Origin: Streptomyces sp. Mut1
GTDB taxonomy: Bacteria; Actinomycetota; Actinomycetes; Streptomycetales; Streptomycetaceae
DNA: 64,000 nt
Assembly (NCBI RefSeq): GCF_030719295.1
Contig: NZ_CP120997.1
Span: forward strand, 4,909,501-4,973,500
Direction of reading: 5' to 3'
The notes under the pieces are model-generated. The model worked only from the letters and a program-made list of their open reading frames with translations. It made no database searches and was not told where the DNA came from. This document shows positions 35,181 through 44,332 of the stretch, piece by piece (the stretch's first letter is position 1; every line of letters starts with the position of its first letter). The position numbers were made by a program, and so were the translations under genes.

Positions 35181-36725
35181 ATGACGAAAGCCCGCACCCG
35201 CCGGCCACGACAGCGTGAGGCACCGGAACCGATACCGTCCGGCGACGGCACGGCCTCCCGCGCCACCGTCCGGCCGACGGAACTGGAGACCTGCCTGCGG
35301 GCCTGCGCCGCGCACAGCGGAAAGCTGGTCGCCGGACTGGACCGGCGGCGCACCGCGCTCGCCGAGGCCCTGCGGCACATGCTGGCCACCCACGCCGCCC
35401 TGAAGCAGACCGCCCCCGACGCCTCCCCGGTCCCCCTGCTGCGCCGTGCCCCCCGGAGCGGCACCGGCTCCGCCCCGGTCCTCGCCGATCCGCTGATGGA
35501 CCCGCTGCTCGCCGTCGGCAACAAGGCGCTGGACTGCGGCTACGAGGACGAGCTGAAGCTCGCCGTCCTCATCACGGACACCGTGCTGACCCAGCGCAAG
35601 CGCTCCCGGGCGGCCTGGCGGCTGCGAGCCCGCGTGCTGGAGGCGATGGGCGCGGAGAGCGCCGCCGTCGAGGCGTACGAGCGCTACCTCGCCCTCACCG
35701 ACGACGACGGCTTCGGCGTCGCGGCGAAGACCGCCGGTCTGCGGGCCGGCGCCGAGAGCCAGGGCGAGCTGCTGCGGAAGCTGGAGCAGGGCTGCCCCGA
35801 GGCCGCCGCCTTCGCCGCCGCCTCCGTCACCGACACCTGGGCCGAGGGCCTGGCCCTCGCCGGCCGGGGCGACTGGAACCGGGCGCGGTCCCGGCTGATC
35901 GGCGCGCTCATCGCCCAGGACCGGGCCGGCGCCCCGGTGCCGGAGATCCAGGAGGCGCTGGGCCAGTACCTCGCCCTCGCACTGGAGGCGGCCGGCGCCC
36001 CGGGCAGCGGCGGCGCCCCCGCCGCCACCGGCGACCCGGCCGCGCTCACCGAACTCGTCGCGCTGTACGCCGCACAGCGCAGGACCCGGATGCGCGGCCC
36101 GGTCGCCGACCCCGCCTTCGGCGGCGTCACCTGGACCACACTCGGCGAATTCCGCAACCGCATCGCCGGCAGGTCGATCTGCCTGATCGCCAACTCGCAG
36201 CGCGTCGGCAACAGTTCGCTGGGCGCCGAGATCGACGCGTACGACCTCGTCGTCCGCTTCAACTCGTACCGCATCGACCCGGCGGCCACCGGCAGCCGTA
36301 CCGACATCCACGCCACCATCCACAAGCACGGCTTCAACTGGGACAAGAAGGTCGACACCCGGCTGGTCTTCGGCGGGATCTCCGGCGACTGGAAGTACTC
36401 GCTGCGCAACCGGCTGGTGCCCGGCGCCCAGCGCTACCTGGGCGACGAGTCGCTGCGCTGGCCGCTGCGGGACATCGGCCGGGTCGGCACCGACGCCTGG
36501 CCGGCCATCCCCACCAGCGGCTTCAACATGCTGTGGCTGCTGGACTTCCTGGACGTCAGCCCCCGCCTCGACCTGATCGGCTTCGACTTCTACGAGAGCG
36601 GCGCCTACCGGCTGCCCGCCGCGATGAAGATGCCCATCACCGCCGTGCACGAGTACACCAGCGAAAAGGCGTGGGTCATGGAACGCGCCCGGAGCGTCAC
36701 CGAGACGAGGATCTCCCTGCGATGA
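35181..36725 (+). CDS. GT29-like sialyltransferase with N-terminal helical domain
   Basis: 514 residues from the ATG at 35181 (TTGGAGCG upstream). Residues 1-320 are a helical, TPR-like region (AAWRLRARVLEAMGAESAAV). The C-terminal catalytic part shows sialylmotif L (ICLIANSQRVGNSS..., about 332-360), motif S (PTSGFNMLWLL, about 443) and motif VS as H-x4-E (HEYTSE, about 489). These are marks of GT29, the mainly eukaryotic CMP-sialic acid transferase family. It would transfer the locus-made nonulosonate from CMP to a wall polymer. Stop overlaps the next start (ATGA). Confidence 0.88.
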   Translation: MTKARTRRPRQREAPEPIPSGDGTASRATVRPTELETCLRACAAHSGKLVAGLDRRRTALAEALRHMLATHAALKQTAPDASPVPLLRRAPRSGTGSAPVLADPLMDPLLAVGNKALDCGYEDELKLAVLITDTVLTQRKRSRAAWRLRARVLEAMGAESAAVEAYERYLALTDDDGFGVAAKTAGLRAGAESQGELLRKLEQGCPEAAAFAAASVTDTWAEGLALAGRGDWNRARSRLIGALIAQDRAGAPVPEIQEALGQYLALALEAAGAPGSGGAPAATGDPAALTELVALYAAQRRTRMRGPVADPAFGGVTWTTLGEFRNRIAGRSICLIANSQRVGNSSLGAEIDAYDLVVRFNSYRIDPAATGSRTDIHATIHKHGFNWDKKVDTRLVFGGISGDWKYSLRNRLVPGAQRYLGDESLRWPLRDIGRVGTDAWPAIPTSGFNMLWLLDFLDVSPRLDLIGFDFYESGAYRLPAAMKMPITAVHEYTSEKAWVMERARSVTETRISLR

Positions 36726-39028
36726 CGACGACCCCCGCACCGCCCACCCCCGCCAACGTCCTCACCGGCAAGCGCCGTGTCGCCTTCGCGAGCTTCGTGG
36801 ACGAGAACTACCTCCCCGGCTTCCTCACCCTGCTCCGCAGCCTCGCCCTGTCCAACCCCGGGGTCTGCGAGGACTTCATCGTCCTGCACGACGGGCTGCG
36901 CCCCGCATCGGTCGAACGGATCAGGGCCCTGCACCCGCGCGCCGACTTCCGCCGGGTGGACGCCGCGCACTACGACACGTACGCCAAGGGCGACCAGGAC
37001 AACTACCTGGTGCGCAAGGCCTACTTCATCCTCGACGTCTTCCGGGTGCGCGACTACGACACCGTGATCACCCTCGACACCGACATGATCGTCCTGGACG
37101 ACCTGGGCGAACTGCTGAGGCTGCGCGACGGGCTCGCCGCCGTTCCGCAGTTCTTCTACGGGCAGCACAAGCTCAACAGCGGTCTGCTGGTCATCCAGCG
37201 CGAGTATCTGAGCGACGCCTTCTGCGCCAGGATCGACGAGACCGGCCGCTCCGGCGCGTACGAGCTGGACAAGCACGACCAGGGCATCCTGAACGCCGTG
37301 CTCGACGGGGACTTCGTCCGGCTCGACGCCCGCTACAACTACGTCAAGCGCCGCCTCTCCGGCGACCTCCCGGTGCCCGACACCACCGCGATCCTGCACT
37401 TCACCGGGCGCCACAAGCCCTGGCAGGGCGGCGAGGCCGGGTACGGGCAGGCCGAGGACCGCTGGCGCGACTTCGACCTCAGCGACGCCGACTTCCACGC
37501 CGCCTACCTCGCCGCGCCCGGTACCAAACACCACGACCTGCTGGTGCACTACGGCACCTCGCACGTCCGCCGCACCGCCGACCCCGAGAGCGCCCGCCGG
37601 GTCGCCGCCGCCCACATCGCGGCCGGCGAGTACCAGGAGGCGGCCGACCTGCTGGGCTCCGTCCGCATCCCCGTGGACGAGGCGTGGCCGCACGAGGTCC
37701 TGGGCCACGCGCTGATGAGCGTCTCGCGCTACGAGGAGGCCCGCGCCCAGCTCCTGCTCGCCACCGCCGCCCCCAACCGGGCCGCCACCGCCTTCTCGCG
37801 CCTCGCCCAGATCGCCTGGATCCACGGCGACGACGCGGCCGCGTCCCGGTACGCACACGACGGACTCGCCGTCGACCCGACCCACCGGGCGAACCGGCTG
37901 ATGCGGCTGCGCACCCAGGACGCCCCCGCGCCCGCCGAGGGCCCGGCGGACCGGCAGCTCGCCCATGTCGCCTTTTACATGGACCGGCAGGGCAACGCCG
38001 GCGACAAGCTCCTCCCGGAGAGCGTCCGGCTGGCCTTCGACCGCGACACCGGGCCGGACCGCTGGCACTCCGTCCACGCCCACCGGCTGTTCGACGAGGC
38101 GGCGCTCGAACGCGTCAACGCCCGCCGAGGGCTCGTCATCGGCGGCGGCGGCCTGTTCATCCCGGACACCGCGCCCAACGGCAACAGCGGCTGGCAGTGG
38201 AACGTGCCCGACCGGCTGCTGGAGCGGATCGACGTGCCGGTCATCGTCTACGCGGTCGGCTTCAACGCCTTCGACGGCCAGGCGTACGGCCACGGACGCG
38301 GCAGGTTCCTGACCTCGCTGCGCAAGCTCGTGGAGCGCGCCGCGTTCTTCGGTCTGCGCAACCACGGCTCGATCGAGAAGGTCCGGGCGCTGCTGCCCGC
38401 GTCCCTGCACGACAAGGTCCGCTTCCAGCCCTGCCCGACCACCGTCACCCGGCAACTGGTGGACGGCTGGAAGGACCCGGCCGAACGCGAGGACACCGTC
38501 CTGCTCAACGCCGCGTACGACCGCTCGGGGCTCCGCTTCGGCCACGACTACGCGCACTTCCTGGCCGAGACGGCGAGCGCGGTGAAGGCGCTCGGCACCC
38601 GCGCCGAGGTCAAGTGCGTCGCCCACTCGCTGGACGACGAGCGGATCGCGTTCGACCTGCGGCGCGAGCACGGCATCGCGCTGCCCGTCATCCCGATGTA
38701 CGACTTCGGCAACGACGAGATCCGGGACACCTACGCACGGACCAAGCTGGTCATCGGGATGCGCGGCCACGCGGGCATGATCCCGTTCGGCTGCGGGACC
38801 CCGGTCATCAGCCTGATCTCGCACCCCAAGATGGCGTACTTCCTGTCCGACATCGACCGGCCCGAGTGGGGCATCTCCGTCCACGACCGCCACCTCGGGG
38901 CACGGCTCGCGGAGCGGGCGGCCGGGCTCCTGGACGACCACCCGGCAGCCGTCGCCGACGTGCACGGGCGCCAGCGGGAACTGTGGAAGGTCACCGAGGC
39001 CAACGCGGCCGAGCTGAAGGGGATCTGA
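36722..39028 (+). CDS. bifunctional GT8-like glycosyltransferase / polysaccharide pyruvyltransferase
   Basis: 768 residues. Residues 1-270 are a GT8-type nucleotide-sugar transferase with the metal-binding DxD in TLDTDMIVLDD (about 115-125) and LNSGLLVIQ. About 300-410 is a short TPR-like linker (ARAQLLLATAAPNRAATAFS). About 420-768 is a polysaccharide pyruvyltransferase domain (NAGDKLLPESVR, LVIGGGGLFIPDT, VIGMRGHAGMIPFGCGTPVI). It probably adds a hexose and a pyruvate ketal to the glycopolymer. The start overlaps the GT29 stop by ATGA, so both are made together. Confidence 0.88.
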   Translation: MTTTPAPPTPANVLTGKRRVAFASFVDENYLPGFLTLLRSLALSNPGVCEDFIVLHDGLRPASVERIRALHPRADFRRVDAAHYDTYAKGDQDNYLVRKAYFILDVFRVRDYDTVITLDTDMIVLDDLGELLRLRDGLAAVPQFFYGQHKLNSGLLVIQREYLSDAFCARIDETGRSGAYELDKHDQGILNAVLDGDFVRLDARYNYVKRRLSGDLPVPDTTAILHFTGRHKPWQGGEAGYGQAEDRWRDFDLSDADFHAAYLAAPGTKHHDLLVHYGTSHVRRTADPESARRVAAAHIAAGEYQEAADLLGSVRIPVDEAWPHEVLGHALMSVSRYEEARAQLLLATAAPNRAATAFSRLAQIAWIHGDDAAASRYAHDGLAVDPTHRANRLMRLRTQDAPAPAEGPADRQLAHVAFYMDRQGNAGDKLLPESVRLAFDRDTGPDRWHSVHAHRLFDEAALERVNARRGLVIGGGGLFIPDTAPNGNSGWQWNVPDRLLERIDVPVIVYAVGFNAFDGQAYGHGRGRFLTSLRKLVERAAFFGLRNHGSIEKVRALLPASLHDKVRFQPCPTTVTRQLVDGWKDPAEREDTVLLNAAYDRSGLRFGHDYAHFLAETASAVKALGTRAEVKCVAHSLDDERIAFDLRREHGIALPVIPMYDFGNDEIRDTYARTKLVIGMRGHAGMIPFGCGTPVISLISHPKMAYFLSDIDRPEWGISVHDRHLGARLAERAAGLLDDHPAAVADVHGRQRELWKVTEANAAELKGI

Positions 39029-39036
39029 CGCAGGAC

Positions 39037-39096
39037 GAGGGGGCGGGGCGAGGGGGCGGGGCGAGGGGGCGGGGCCCACCGGCGCCCCGCCCCCTC
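39037..39096. terminator. bidirectional terminator built from a 13-bp triple repeat
   Basis: GAGGGGGCGGGGC occurs three times in tandem (39037, 39050, 39063). The last copy pairs with GCCCCGCCCCCTC (39084-39096) to form a strong hairpin between converging glycosyltransferase genes. Confidence 0.75.
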
Positions 39097-39108
39097 GGCC
39101 TCGTACGT

Positions 39109-40476
39109 CTACCGCAGCGCCATCCGCCGCAGCGCCCGCGCCCGCCGGGCCACCCGCCGCACCGCCGCGCTGCGCGGCAGGAACGCGAACTGCTCGGGCA
39201 CCCCGCCCGGCAGCCCCAGGGACGTCAGCCGCCTGCGCTTGAAGTAGCGCCCGGTCGCGGCCGTCCGGGCGGCGAGATACCGCTCGGCGACCGGCCGCAG
39301 CTGCGGGTAGATCTTCGGCTGCATGGCGAACCCGACCGCCCTCACCAGGTCGTTCAGCCCCTCCGGCGCCACCGCCGGGACGAGCGCGGGCCCGGCACCC
39401 TCCTCCAGGTCCGGCACCAGCGCGTCCACCAGCGTCACCGGCACCCGGTTGCTGTTCTCGAACGGCGTCAGCCGCTCCAGCAGCGTCCGGGTACCGACCC
39501 GCGCCACCGGCAGCCCGTAGAACGCCGACGCCGTCAGCAGAGCGGTCGAGAAGCAGCCGACCACCAGGGCCGGCCGCATCCGCCGGTACAGCACCTCCGC
39601 CAGTACCGGCGCCGTGAGCAGGCCCCCGTCCAGCACGGTCAGTTCCGCGCCGAGCCGGTCCGCCTCCTCCTCCATCGCCCGCGACCACTGCGCCGGGGCC
39701 GTCGGATGCGGCTTGAACACCAGCCGGCTGTGGCCGCGCGCGACCGCGCCCCGCATCATCCGCAGATGCAGCTCCTCCTCCTCGGCCGCCCCGATCAGCC
39801 CGAGCGCGGAGAGGTACTGGCCCAGCAGCAGCGCCGGCGACTCGACGGCCGGCAGCGCCGCCGCGCCGGCCGCGTCGTCCAGCTCCCCGAGCACCTTCAG
39901 GAAGGCGTCCGTCGGCACGGTCCTCGCCCCCACCCCGAACTCCGTGAGCAGCAGGGGCCGCAGCCCCGGAACCAGATCGAGGTGGAGCAGCCGCCCCACC
40001 CGGGTCCCGACCAGCGGGTCGATCCGGTTCCTCGTCGGGCCGTAGCTCATCAGCCCGTCCGCGTACACATCGACCGGCACCCCGGTGAAGATCCGGCACA
40101 GCGCCATGGCCGGGTCGACCTGGATCGACTCCACGGCCAGCTCGACGTCGTCGTCACCGAGCCCCCACGCCAGCCGCAGGTGCCGCTCCCACAGCGGCAC
40201 GTCGTCCGGGCGCGGCGACCAGACGCCCGGGTGGTGCGGGGCGATCGTCGCGTTCCACGACACGACCTCGTCGAAACGTGTGCGCAGGGCGTCGAATCCC
40301 GGCATCTCGTCGAGGGAGGGGGCCGTCTCCGGGACCGGCGCGTTGTTCGCGACGAGGAGGATGCGACGGTCCGCGTCGGGGAAGAGGCCCGCGTCCAGGG
40401 CGGCGGCCAGCGTCGCCGTGCCGTAGAGGGTGGAGGCGAGGAAGACCTGCGTCGTACGGCTCCGGCTGCTGCTCAC
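39109..40476 (-). CDS. polysialyltransferase-like glycosyltransferase
   Basis: 455 residues from a GTG at 40476 that overlaps the stop of the upstream GT2 gene (GTGA). Resembles alpha-2,8-polysialyltransferase family proteins: FLASTLYGTATLAAALDAG at the N-terminus, DVYADGLMSYGPTRN (D/E-D/E-G-like), RLVFKPHPTAP (the HP/KPHP motif of bacterial sialyltransferases) and VVGCFSTALLTASAFYG (S-S/T motif). Likely polymerises CMP-nonulosonate residues at the cytoplasmic membrane face. The long frame to 40887 continues into the upstream gene's shadow. Confidence 0.85.
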   Translation of the reverse strand: MSSSRSRTTQVFLASTLYGTATLAAALDAGLFPDADRRILLVANNAPVPETAPSLDEMPGFDALRTRFDEVVSWNATIAPHHPGVWSPRPDDVPLWERHLRLAWGLGDDDVELAVESIQVDPAMALCRIFTGVPVDVYADGLMSYGPTRNRIDPLVGTRVGRLLHLDLVPGLRPLLLTEFGVGARTVPTDAFLKVLGELDDAAGAAALPAVESPALLLGQYLSALGLIGAAEEEELHLRMMRGAVARGHSRLVFKPHPTAPAQWSRAMEEEADRLGAELTVLDGGLLTAPVLAEVLYRRMRPALVVGCFSTALLTASAFYGLPVARVGTRTLLERLTPFENSNRVPVTLVDALVPDLEEGAGPALVPAVAPEGLNDLVRAVGFAMQPKIYPQLRPVAERYLAARTAATGRYFKRRRLTSLGLPGGVPEQFAFLPRSAAVRRVARRARALRRMALR

Positions 40477-41462
40477 GCGGCCGTCACCTCCTTCGCGGCC
40501 GGACGGCGGCGCAGCCGGCGCAGCAGGGTCGCCCGCTCGACGTCCATCGAGTCCAGGGCCTCGTCCAGCACGTCCTGCGGCATCCGCCGCAGCGCACCCG
40601 CGCTCATGGATTTCAGCGCACGCGCCACAGCGGGTTCGAACCTTTCCGCCGCGCCCATGTGGTGGGAAATGATCGCGCAATAGTTGCGCACCGCTTTCGG
40701 CAGCAACGCGTGCGCGTCGCGGTCCGCCGCGGTTTCCCGTACGACCTGGTCGAACGAGCGAATGAAATCGAGCTGGCGCATGTCGCCGATCTGGGTCAGG
40801 GACGAGGCGACGCCCCGCCGGTAGAAAATGCCGAGAAGGCCGAGCACCGCGAAGGAATCCGCCTCGCGGTGCAGCCGCCAGATCCACGGCCGGTCCTCCG
40901 CCGTGCGCAGCCCGTCGGTGAAGTGCAGCAGCCCCCGGTCCAGGAGCCGGCGGTGGTAGAGCCCCGCCCAGGCGTACGCGTAGTCGACCGACGTGGTGCG
41001 CGTGGCGGGCAGGATCGCGTCCCGGGGGGCCATGACCTGGCCCCGGCGGCCGTGCGGGACACGGTGGACCGTGCGGTTGCGGCCGTCCACCTGGACGTGG
41101 TCGGTGCGCACGAAGTCGCAGCCCAGCGCCTCGGTCCTGGCCAGCAGCCCGGCGTAGAAACCGGGGGCCAGCCAGTCGTCGCCGTCCAGGAAGGCGACAT
41201 AGGTGCCGCGGGCCGCGTCCAGACCGGTGTTCCGGGCGGTGGCCAGACCGCCGTTCTGCTCGTGTCTGAGGACAGCCACCCCCGGAATCTCCTCCTGCGC
41301 GCGGCGCAACAGCTCCGCGGTCCCGTCGGTCGAACAGTCGTCGACGAGGATGAACTCGAAGTCCTCGCGGGCATTGGCCCGCAGGCTTCTGAGCGTGTCT
41401 GGCGCATATGTCCGAACGTTGTAGAACGGCACGATGACGGAGAGCTTGACCACCCGCGTCAC
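40473..41462 (-). CDS. family 2 glycosyltransferase
   Basis: 329 residues. GT-A fold with LSVIVPFYNV, FILVDDCSTDGT, GGLATARNTGLDAARG and the DxD in AFLDGDDW near residue 94. Adds a sugar or polyol phosphate during polymer assembly; the donor is unknown. Alternative start: GTG at 41453. The sequence TAGCGT sits 7 nt ahead of that codon, just like TAACGT ahead of GTG 41675, so a leaderless mRNA beginning at 41453 is plausible. Translationally coupled to the polysialyltransferase-like gene. Confidence 0.9.
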   Translation of the reverse strand: MTRVVKLSVIVPFYNVRTYAPDTLRSLRANAREDFEFILVDDCSTDGTAELLRRAQEEIPGVAVLRHEQNGGLATARNTGLDAARGTYVAFLDGDDWLAPGFYAGLLARTEALGCDFVRTDHVQVDGRNRTVHRVPHGRRGQVMAPRDAILPATRTTSVDYAYAWAGLYHRRLLDRGLLHFTDGLRTAEDRPWIWRLHREADSFAVLGLLGIFYRRGVASSLTQIGDMRQLDFIRSFDQVVRETAADRDAHALLPKAVRNYCAIISHHMGAAERFEPAVARALKSMSAGALRRMPQDVLDEALDSMDVERATLLRRLRRRPAAKEVTAA

Positions 41463-41657
41463 GCTAGTTCCGGGCCGGGCATTCGCCCTGTCGGCCGTGC
41501 GGACGACGGATGAACGGAATCCGTCGGAACAGTGAACCGCCGAACCCCTGAGGGAATTCTCCGGCCCCCTTCCAACGAGCCGGGCTGCGGGTTCGGCAAG
41601 CGTCGGCGGGCTGTTAACCCTTTGTTGCTTTTACGTTGGGCCGCCCATCCCCGGGCC

Positions 41658-41667
41658 TTCCTAACGT
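41658..41667 (+). promoter_or_regulatory. candidate leaderless promoter of the nonulosonate operon
   Basis: TTCCTAACGT with TAACGT at 41662-41667, seven bases before GTG 41675. No RBS precedes the gene, which supports a leaderless transcript. Confidence 0.4.
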
Positions 41668-41674
41668 CTTGGAC

Positions 41675-43063
41675 GTGCCCCTCAGCAACAGCAATTCGGC
41701 CTCTCCCGCAGCGGCGGCGTCAACGGACCCGCGGTCCCCGGCGCTCCGGGTGGCCGTGCTCGCCGACTCCGACACCCGATGGAAGTGGGGCGCGCTCACC
41801 GCGCGCCGGCTGACCTCGGGCGACGACCGCGCGGCCACGCCCCCCGCGCGGATCAGCGGACTGCTGCTGCGCGGCCGGGCCACCCCGACCGCCCGCCAGC
41901 TCGCCGAGGTCGGCGACGTCGGCATCAGCACCGACCGGGTCCGCGAGGTCACCGCGGTCGAGTTCCTGCACACCGTGCGCGAGGAGGGCTACGACGTCGT
42001 CGTGCTCGCCCTCGTCGGCGGCGCCGTCCAGGCCATGCTGCACGGCCTCGCCGCGCTCCGGCTGCCCGCCAGGCCCGTCGTCGTCACCGGTTACGTCGGC
42101 GTCGTCTACGAGAAGCTCACCGACGGGCTCCTGCTGCGGCACGGCGCCGACATCGTCCTCGCCAACTCCCGCCACGACGCGGAACGCTTCCGCGCGGTGT
42201 ACGAGGGCGTGGGCGCCGACGCCTCGGCCGTCACGGAGGCCGCCCTGCCGTTCCTCGGCGGCGCCCCCTACCGGCCCGAACCGGGCCGCGACACCCTCGT
42301 GTTCGCCGCCCAGCCCTCCGTACCGGAATCCCGCGCCGACCGGACGTACCTGCTGCGCAGGCTCGCCGAGCACGCCCGGCTGCACCCGGGACGCGAGGTC
42401 CTGCTGAAGCTGCGCTCCAAGCCCGGCGAGCACACCACGCACATCGAGGAGCACCCCTACCAGCGCCTCGCCGAGCGGCTGCCCGGCGGCCTCCCGCCCA
42501 ACCTCCGCCTGGTCTACGGGCACATGGGCGAGGTCCTGGACCGCACCGACCTGCTGGTCACCGTCTCCTCGACGGCCGCCCTGGAGGCCCTGCACCGCCG
42601 CATCCCGACCGCCGTCCTCACCGACCTCGGCGTCCGCGAGCCCCTCGGCAACCACCACTTCACCGGCTCCGGCCTGCTCACCTCCTTCGACGGCCTGGAC
42701 AGCGGCGACCGCCCGCGGCCCGACCCCGCGTGGCTGGCCGGCCAGGGCGTCGCCGCCGACGGCAGCTACGCCACGGCCTACGACACCGCCCGCGCCCGGG
42801 TCACCGCCCTGCTCGACCGGGGCCGGCTGCCCGGCCCCGCGCCCTACTACACGCCCGCCACCGCCCCCGGCTACCTCCCCGGCATCCTCGCCCGCCACCA
42901 CCTGGCCCCCGACGGCCACCCGCTGCCCGGCGCCACCGCGGTCCGGGAGACCGGCCGGGTCAGGGGAGCGGTACGCGAGGCGGTCCGCGGCGCGGCCCGG
43001 GGCGCGTACCGCCACGGCGTCCAGCGCGTCGCCCCGGTCGTCCGCCGGATGGGCGAGCTGTGA
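41675..43063 (+). CDS. DUF6716-type putative glycosyltransferase
   Basis: 462 residues from GTG 41675. A GT-B-like layout is suggested by LRVAVLADSDTRWKWGALTA at the start, a mid-domain LADRTYLLRR-like region, KPGEHTTHIEEHPYQ, and LVTVSSTAALEALHRRIPTA, the last recalling the SST motif of polysialyltransferase/GT52 enzymes. I recall such proteins labelled DUF6716 putative glycosyltransferase beside neuA/neuB in Streptomyces. The last bases overlap a possible GTG of neuA. First gene of the rightward operon 41675-46338. Confidence 0.8.
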   Translation: MPLSNSNSASPAAAASTDPRSPALRVAVLADSDTRWKWGALTARRLTSGDDRAATPPARISGLLLRGRATPTARQLAEVGDVGISTDRVREVTAVEFLHTVREEGYDVVVLALVGGAVQAMLHGLAALRLPARPVVVTGYVGVVYEKLTDGLLLRHGADIVLANSRHDAERFRAVYEGVGADASAVTEAALPFLGGAPYRPEPGRDTLVFAAQPSVPESRADRTYLLRRLAEHARLHPGREVLLKLRSKPGEHTTHIEEHPYQRLAERLPGGLPPNLRLVYGHMGEVLDRTDLLVTVSSTAALEALHRRIPTAVLTDLGVREPLGNHHFTGSGLLTSFDGLDSGDRPRPDPAWLAGQGVAADGSYATAYDTARARVTALLDRGRLPGPAPYYTPATAPGYLPGILARHHLAPDGHPLPGATAVRETGRVRGAVREAVRGAARGAYRHGVQRVAPVVRRMGEL

Positions 43064-43095
43064 AGACCACCGACAAGACACCCACTGGAGCAGCG

Positions 43096-44322
43096 ATGAC
43101 GCAGCCCACCGTGCTCGCCGTGATCCCCGCCCGCGGCGGATCCAAGGGCGTGCCCGCCAAGAACCTCGCCCAGGTCGGCGGCGTACCGCTCGTCGTCCGC
43201 GCGGTCCGCGCCTGCCTGGCGTCGGGCGAGGTGAGCGACGTCGTCGTGACGACCGACGCCCCGGCCGTCGCCGAGGCGGCCCGCGCCGCGGGCGAGGCCC
43301 TCGGCGAGGACGGCCGGCTGCACTGCGTGCAGCGCCCCGAGGCCATCGCCGGCGACACCGCGACCAGCGAGGCCGCCGTCCTGCACGCCCTCGACGCCTA
43401 CGAGGCCATGCACGGCCGCACGGTCGACGTCGTCCTGCTCGTCCAGTGCACCAGCCCCTTCATCACCCGCGAGGACATCGACCGGGTCGCCGCCGCCGTC
43501 GCCCGCGACGGCGCCGACACGGCCGTCACCGTCGCCCCCTTCCACGGCTTCCTGTGGCGCGACGGCAGCGCGGTCGAGGACCACAACTACGGCGTCAACC
43601 ACGACAAGTCCGTCCGCCCCCGCCGCCAGGACCGCCCCGAGGACCTCCTCGAAACGGGCGCCGCCTACGCCATGGACGCGGCCGGATTCCGCACCCACCG
43701 CCACCGCTTCTTCGGCGAGACCGCCCTCGTGCGCACCGACCCGGCCCGCGTCCTGGAGATCGACGACCCGCACGACCTGGCCCGCGCCCGCGCGCTGGCC
43801 CCGCTGCTGGACCCGGCCCCGCTGCCCACCCTCGACGACATCGACGCGGTCGTCCTCGACTTCGACGGCACCCAGACCGACGACCGGGTCCTCATCGACG
43901 CCGACGGCCGCGAGACCGTCGCCGTCCACCGGGGCGACGGACTCGGCATCGCCGCGCTGCGCAAGGCGGGCGTACCGCTCCTGATCCTCTCCACGGAACA
44001 GAACCCGGTCGTCGCCGCCCGCGCCCACAAGCTGCGCATTCCCGTCCTGCACGGTATCGACCGCAAGGACCTCGCGCTCAAGCAGTGGTGCGACGAACAG
44101 TCCCTCGCCCCCGAACGCGTCATGTACGTCGGCAACGACGTCAACGACCTCCCCTGCTTCGCGCTCGCCGGCTGGCCCGTCGCCGTCGCCAGCGCCCACG
44201 ACTCGGTGCGCGCGGCGGCGCGCGCCGTGACCACCACCCCCGGCGGCTTCGGCGCCGTCCGCGAGATCGCGGCCTGGCTCCTGGGCCCCACCCTCACCAA
44301 CGCCTCAGCCCCCACCGAGTAA
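43096..44322 (+). CDS. neuA: CMP-nonulosonate synthetase fused to HAD phosphatase
   Basis: 408 residues from the ATG at 43096 (CTGGAG upstream). An in-frame GTG at 43060 overlapping the previous stop is the alternative. Residues 1-235 are a CMP-sialic/Kdn acid synthetase (AVIPARGGSKGVPAKNL, VLLVQCTSPFI). Residues about 245-400 are a HAD domain of the KDO-8-P phosphatase type (VVLDFDGTQTDDR with nucleophile Asp, MYVGNDVNDLPC). The fusion couples dephosphorylation of a 9-phosphate intermediate with activation by CTP, feeding the several sialyltransferase-like enzymes of the locus. Confidence 0.92.
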   Translation: MTQPTVLAVIPARGGSKGVPAKNLAQVGGVPLVVRAVRACLASGEVSDVVVTTDAPAVAEAARAAGEALGEDGRLHCVQRPEAIAGDTATSEAAVLHALDAYEAMHGRTVDVVLLVQCTSPFITREDIDRVAAAVARDGADTAVTVAPFHGFLWRDGSAVEDHNYGVNHDKSVRPRRQDRPEDLLETGAAYAMDAAGFRTHRHRFFGETALVRTDPARVLEIDDPHDLARARALAPLLDPAPLPTLDDIDAVVLDFDGTQTDDRVLIDADGRETVAVHRGDGLGIAALRKAGVPLLILSTEQNPVVAARAHKLRIPVLHGIDRKDLALKQWCDEQSLAPERVMYVGNDVNDLPCFALAGWPVAVASAHDSVRAAARAVTTTPGGFGAVREIAAWLLGPTLTNASAPTE

Positions 44323-44332
44323 GGAACATCCC

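Noticed and set aside
36605-40099. 1164-codon open frame on the minus strand
   Set aside because: Antisense shadow of the GT8-pyruvyltransferase fusion, extending in another frame across the polysialyltransferase-like gene.
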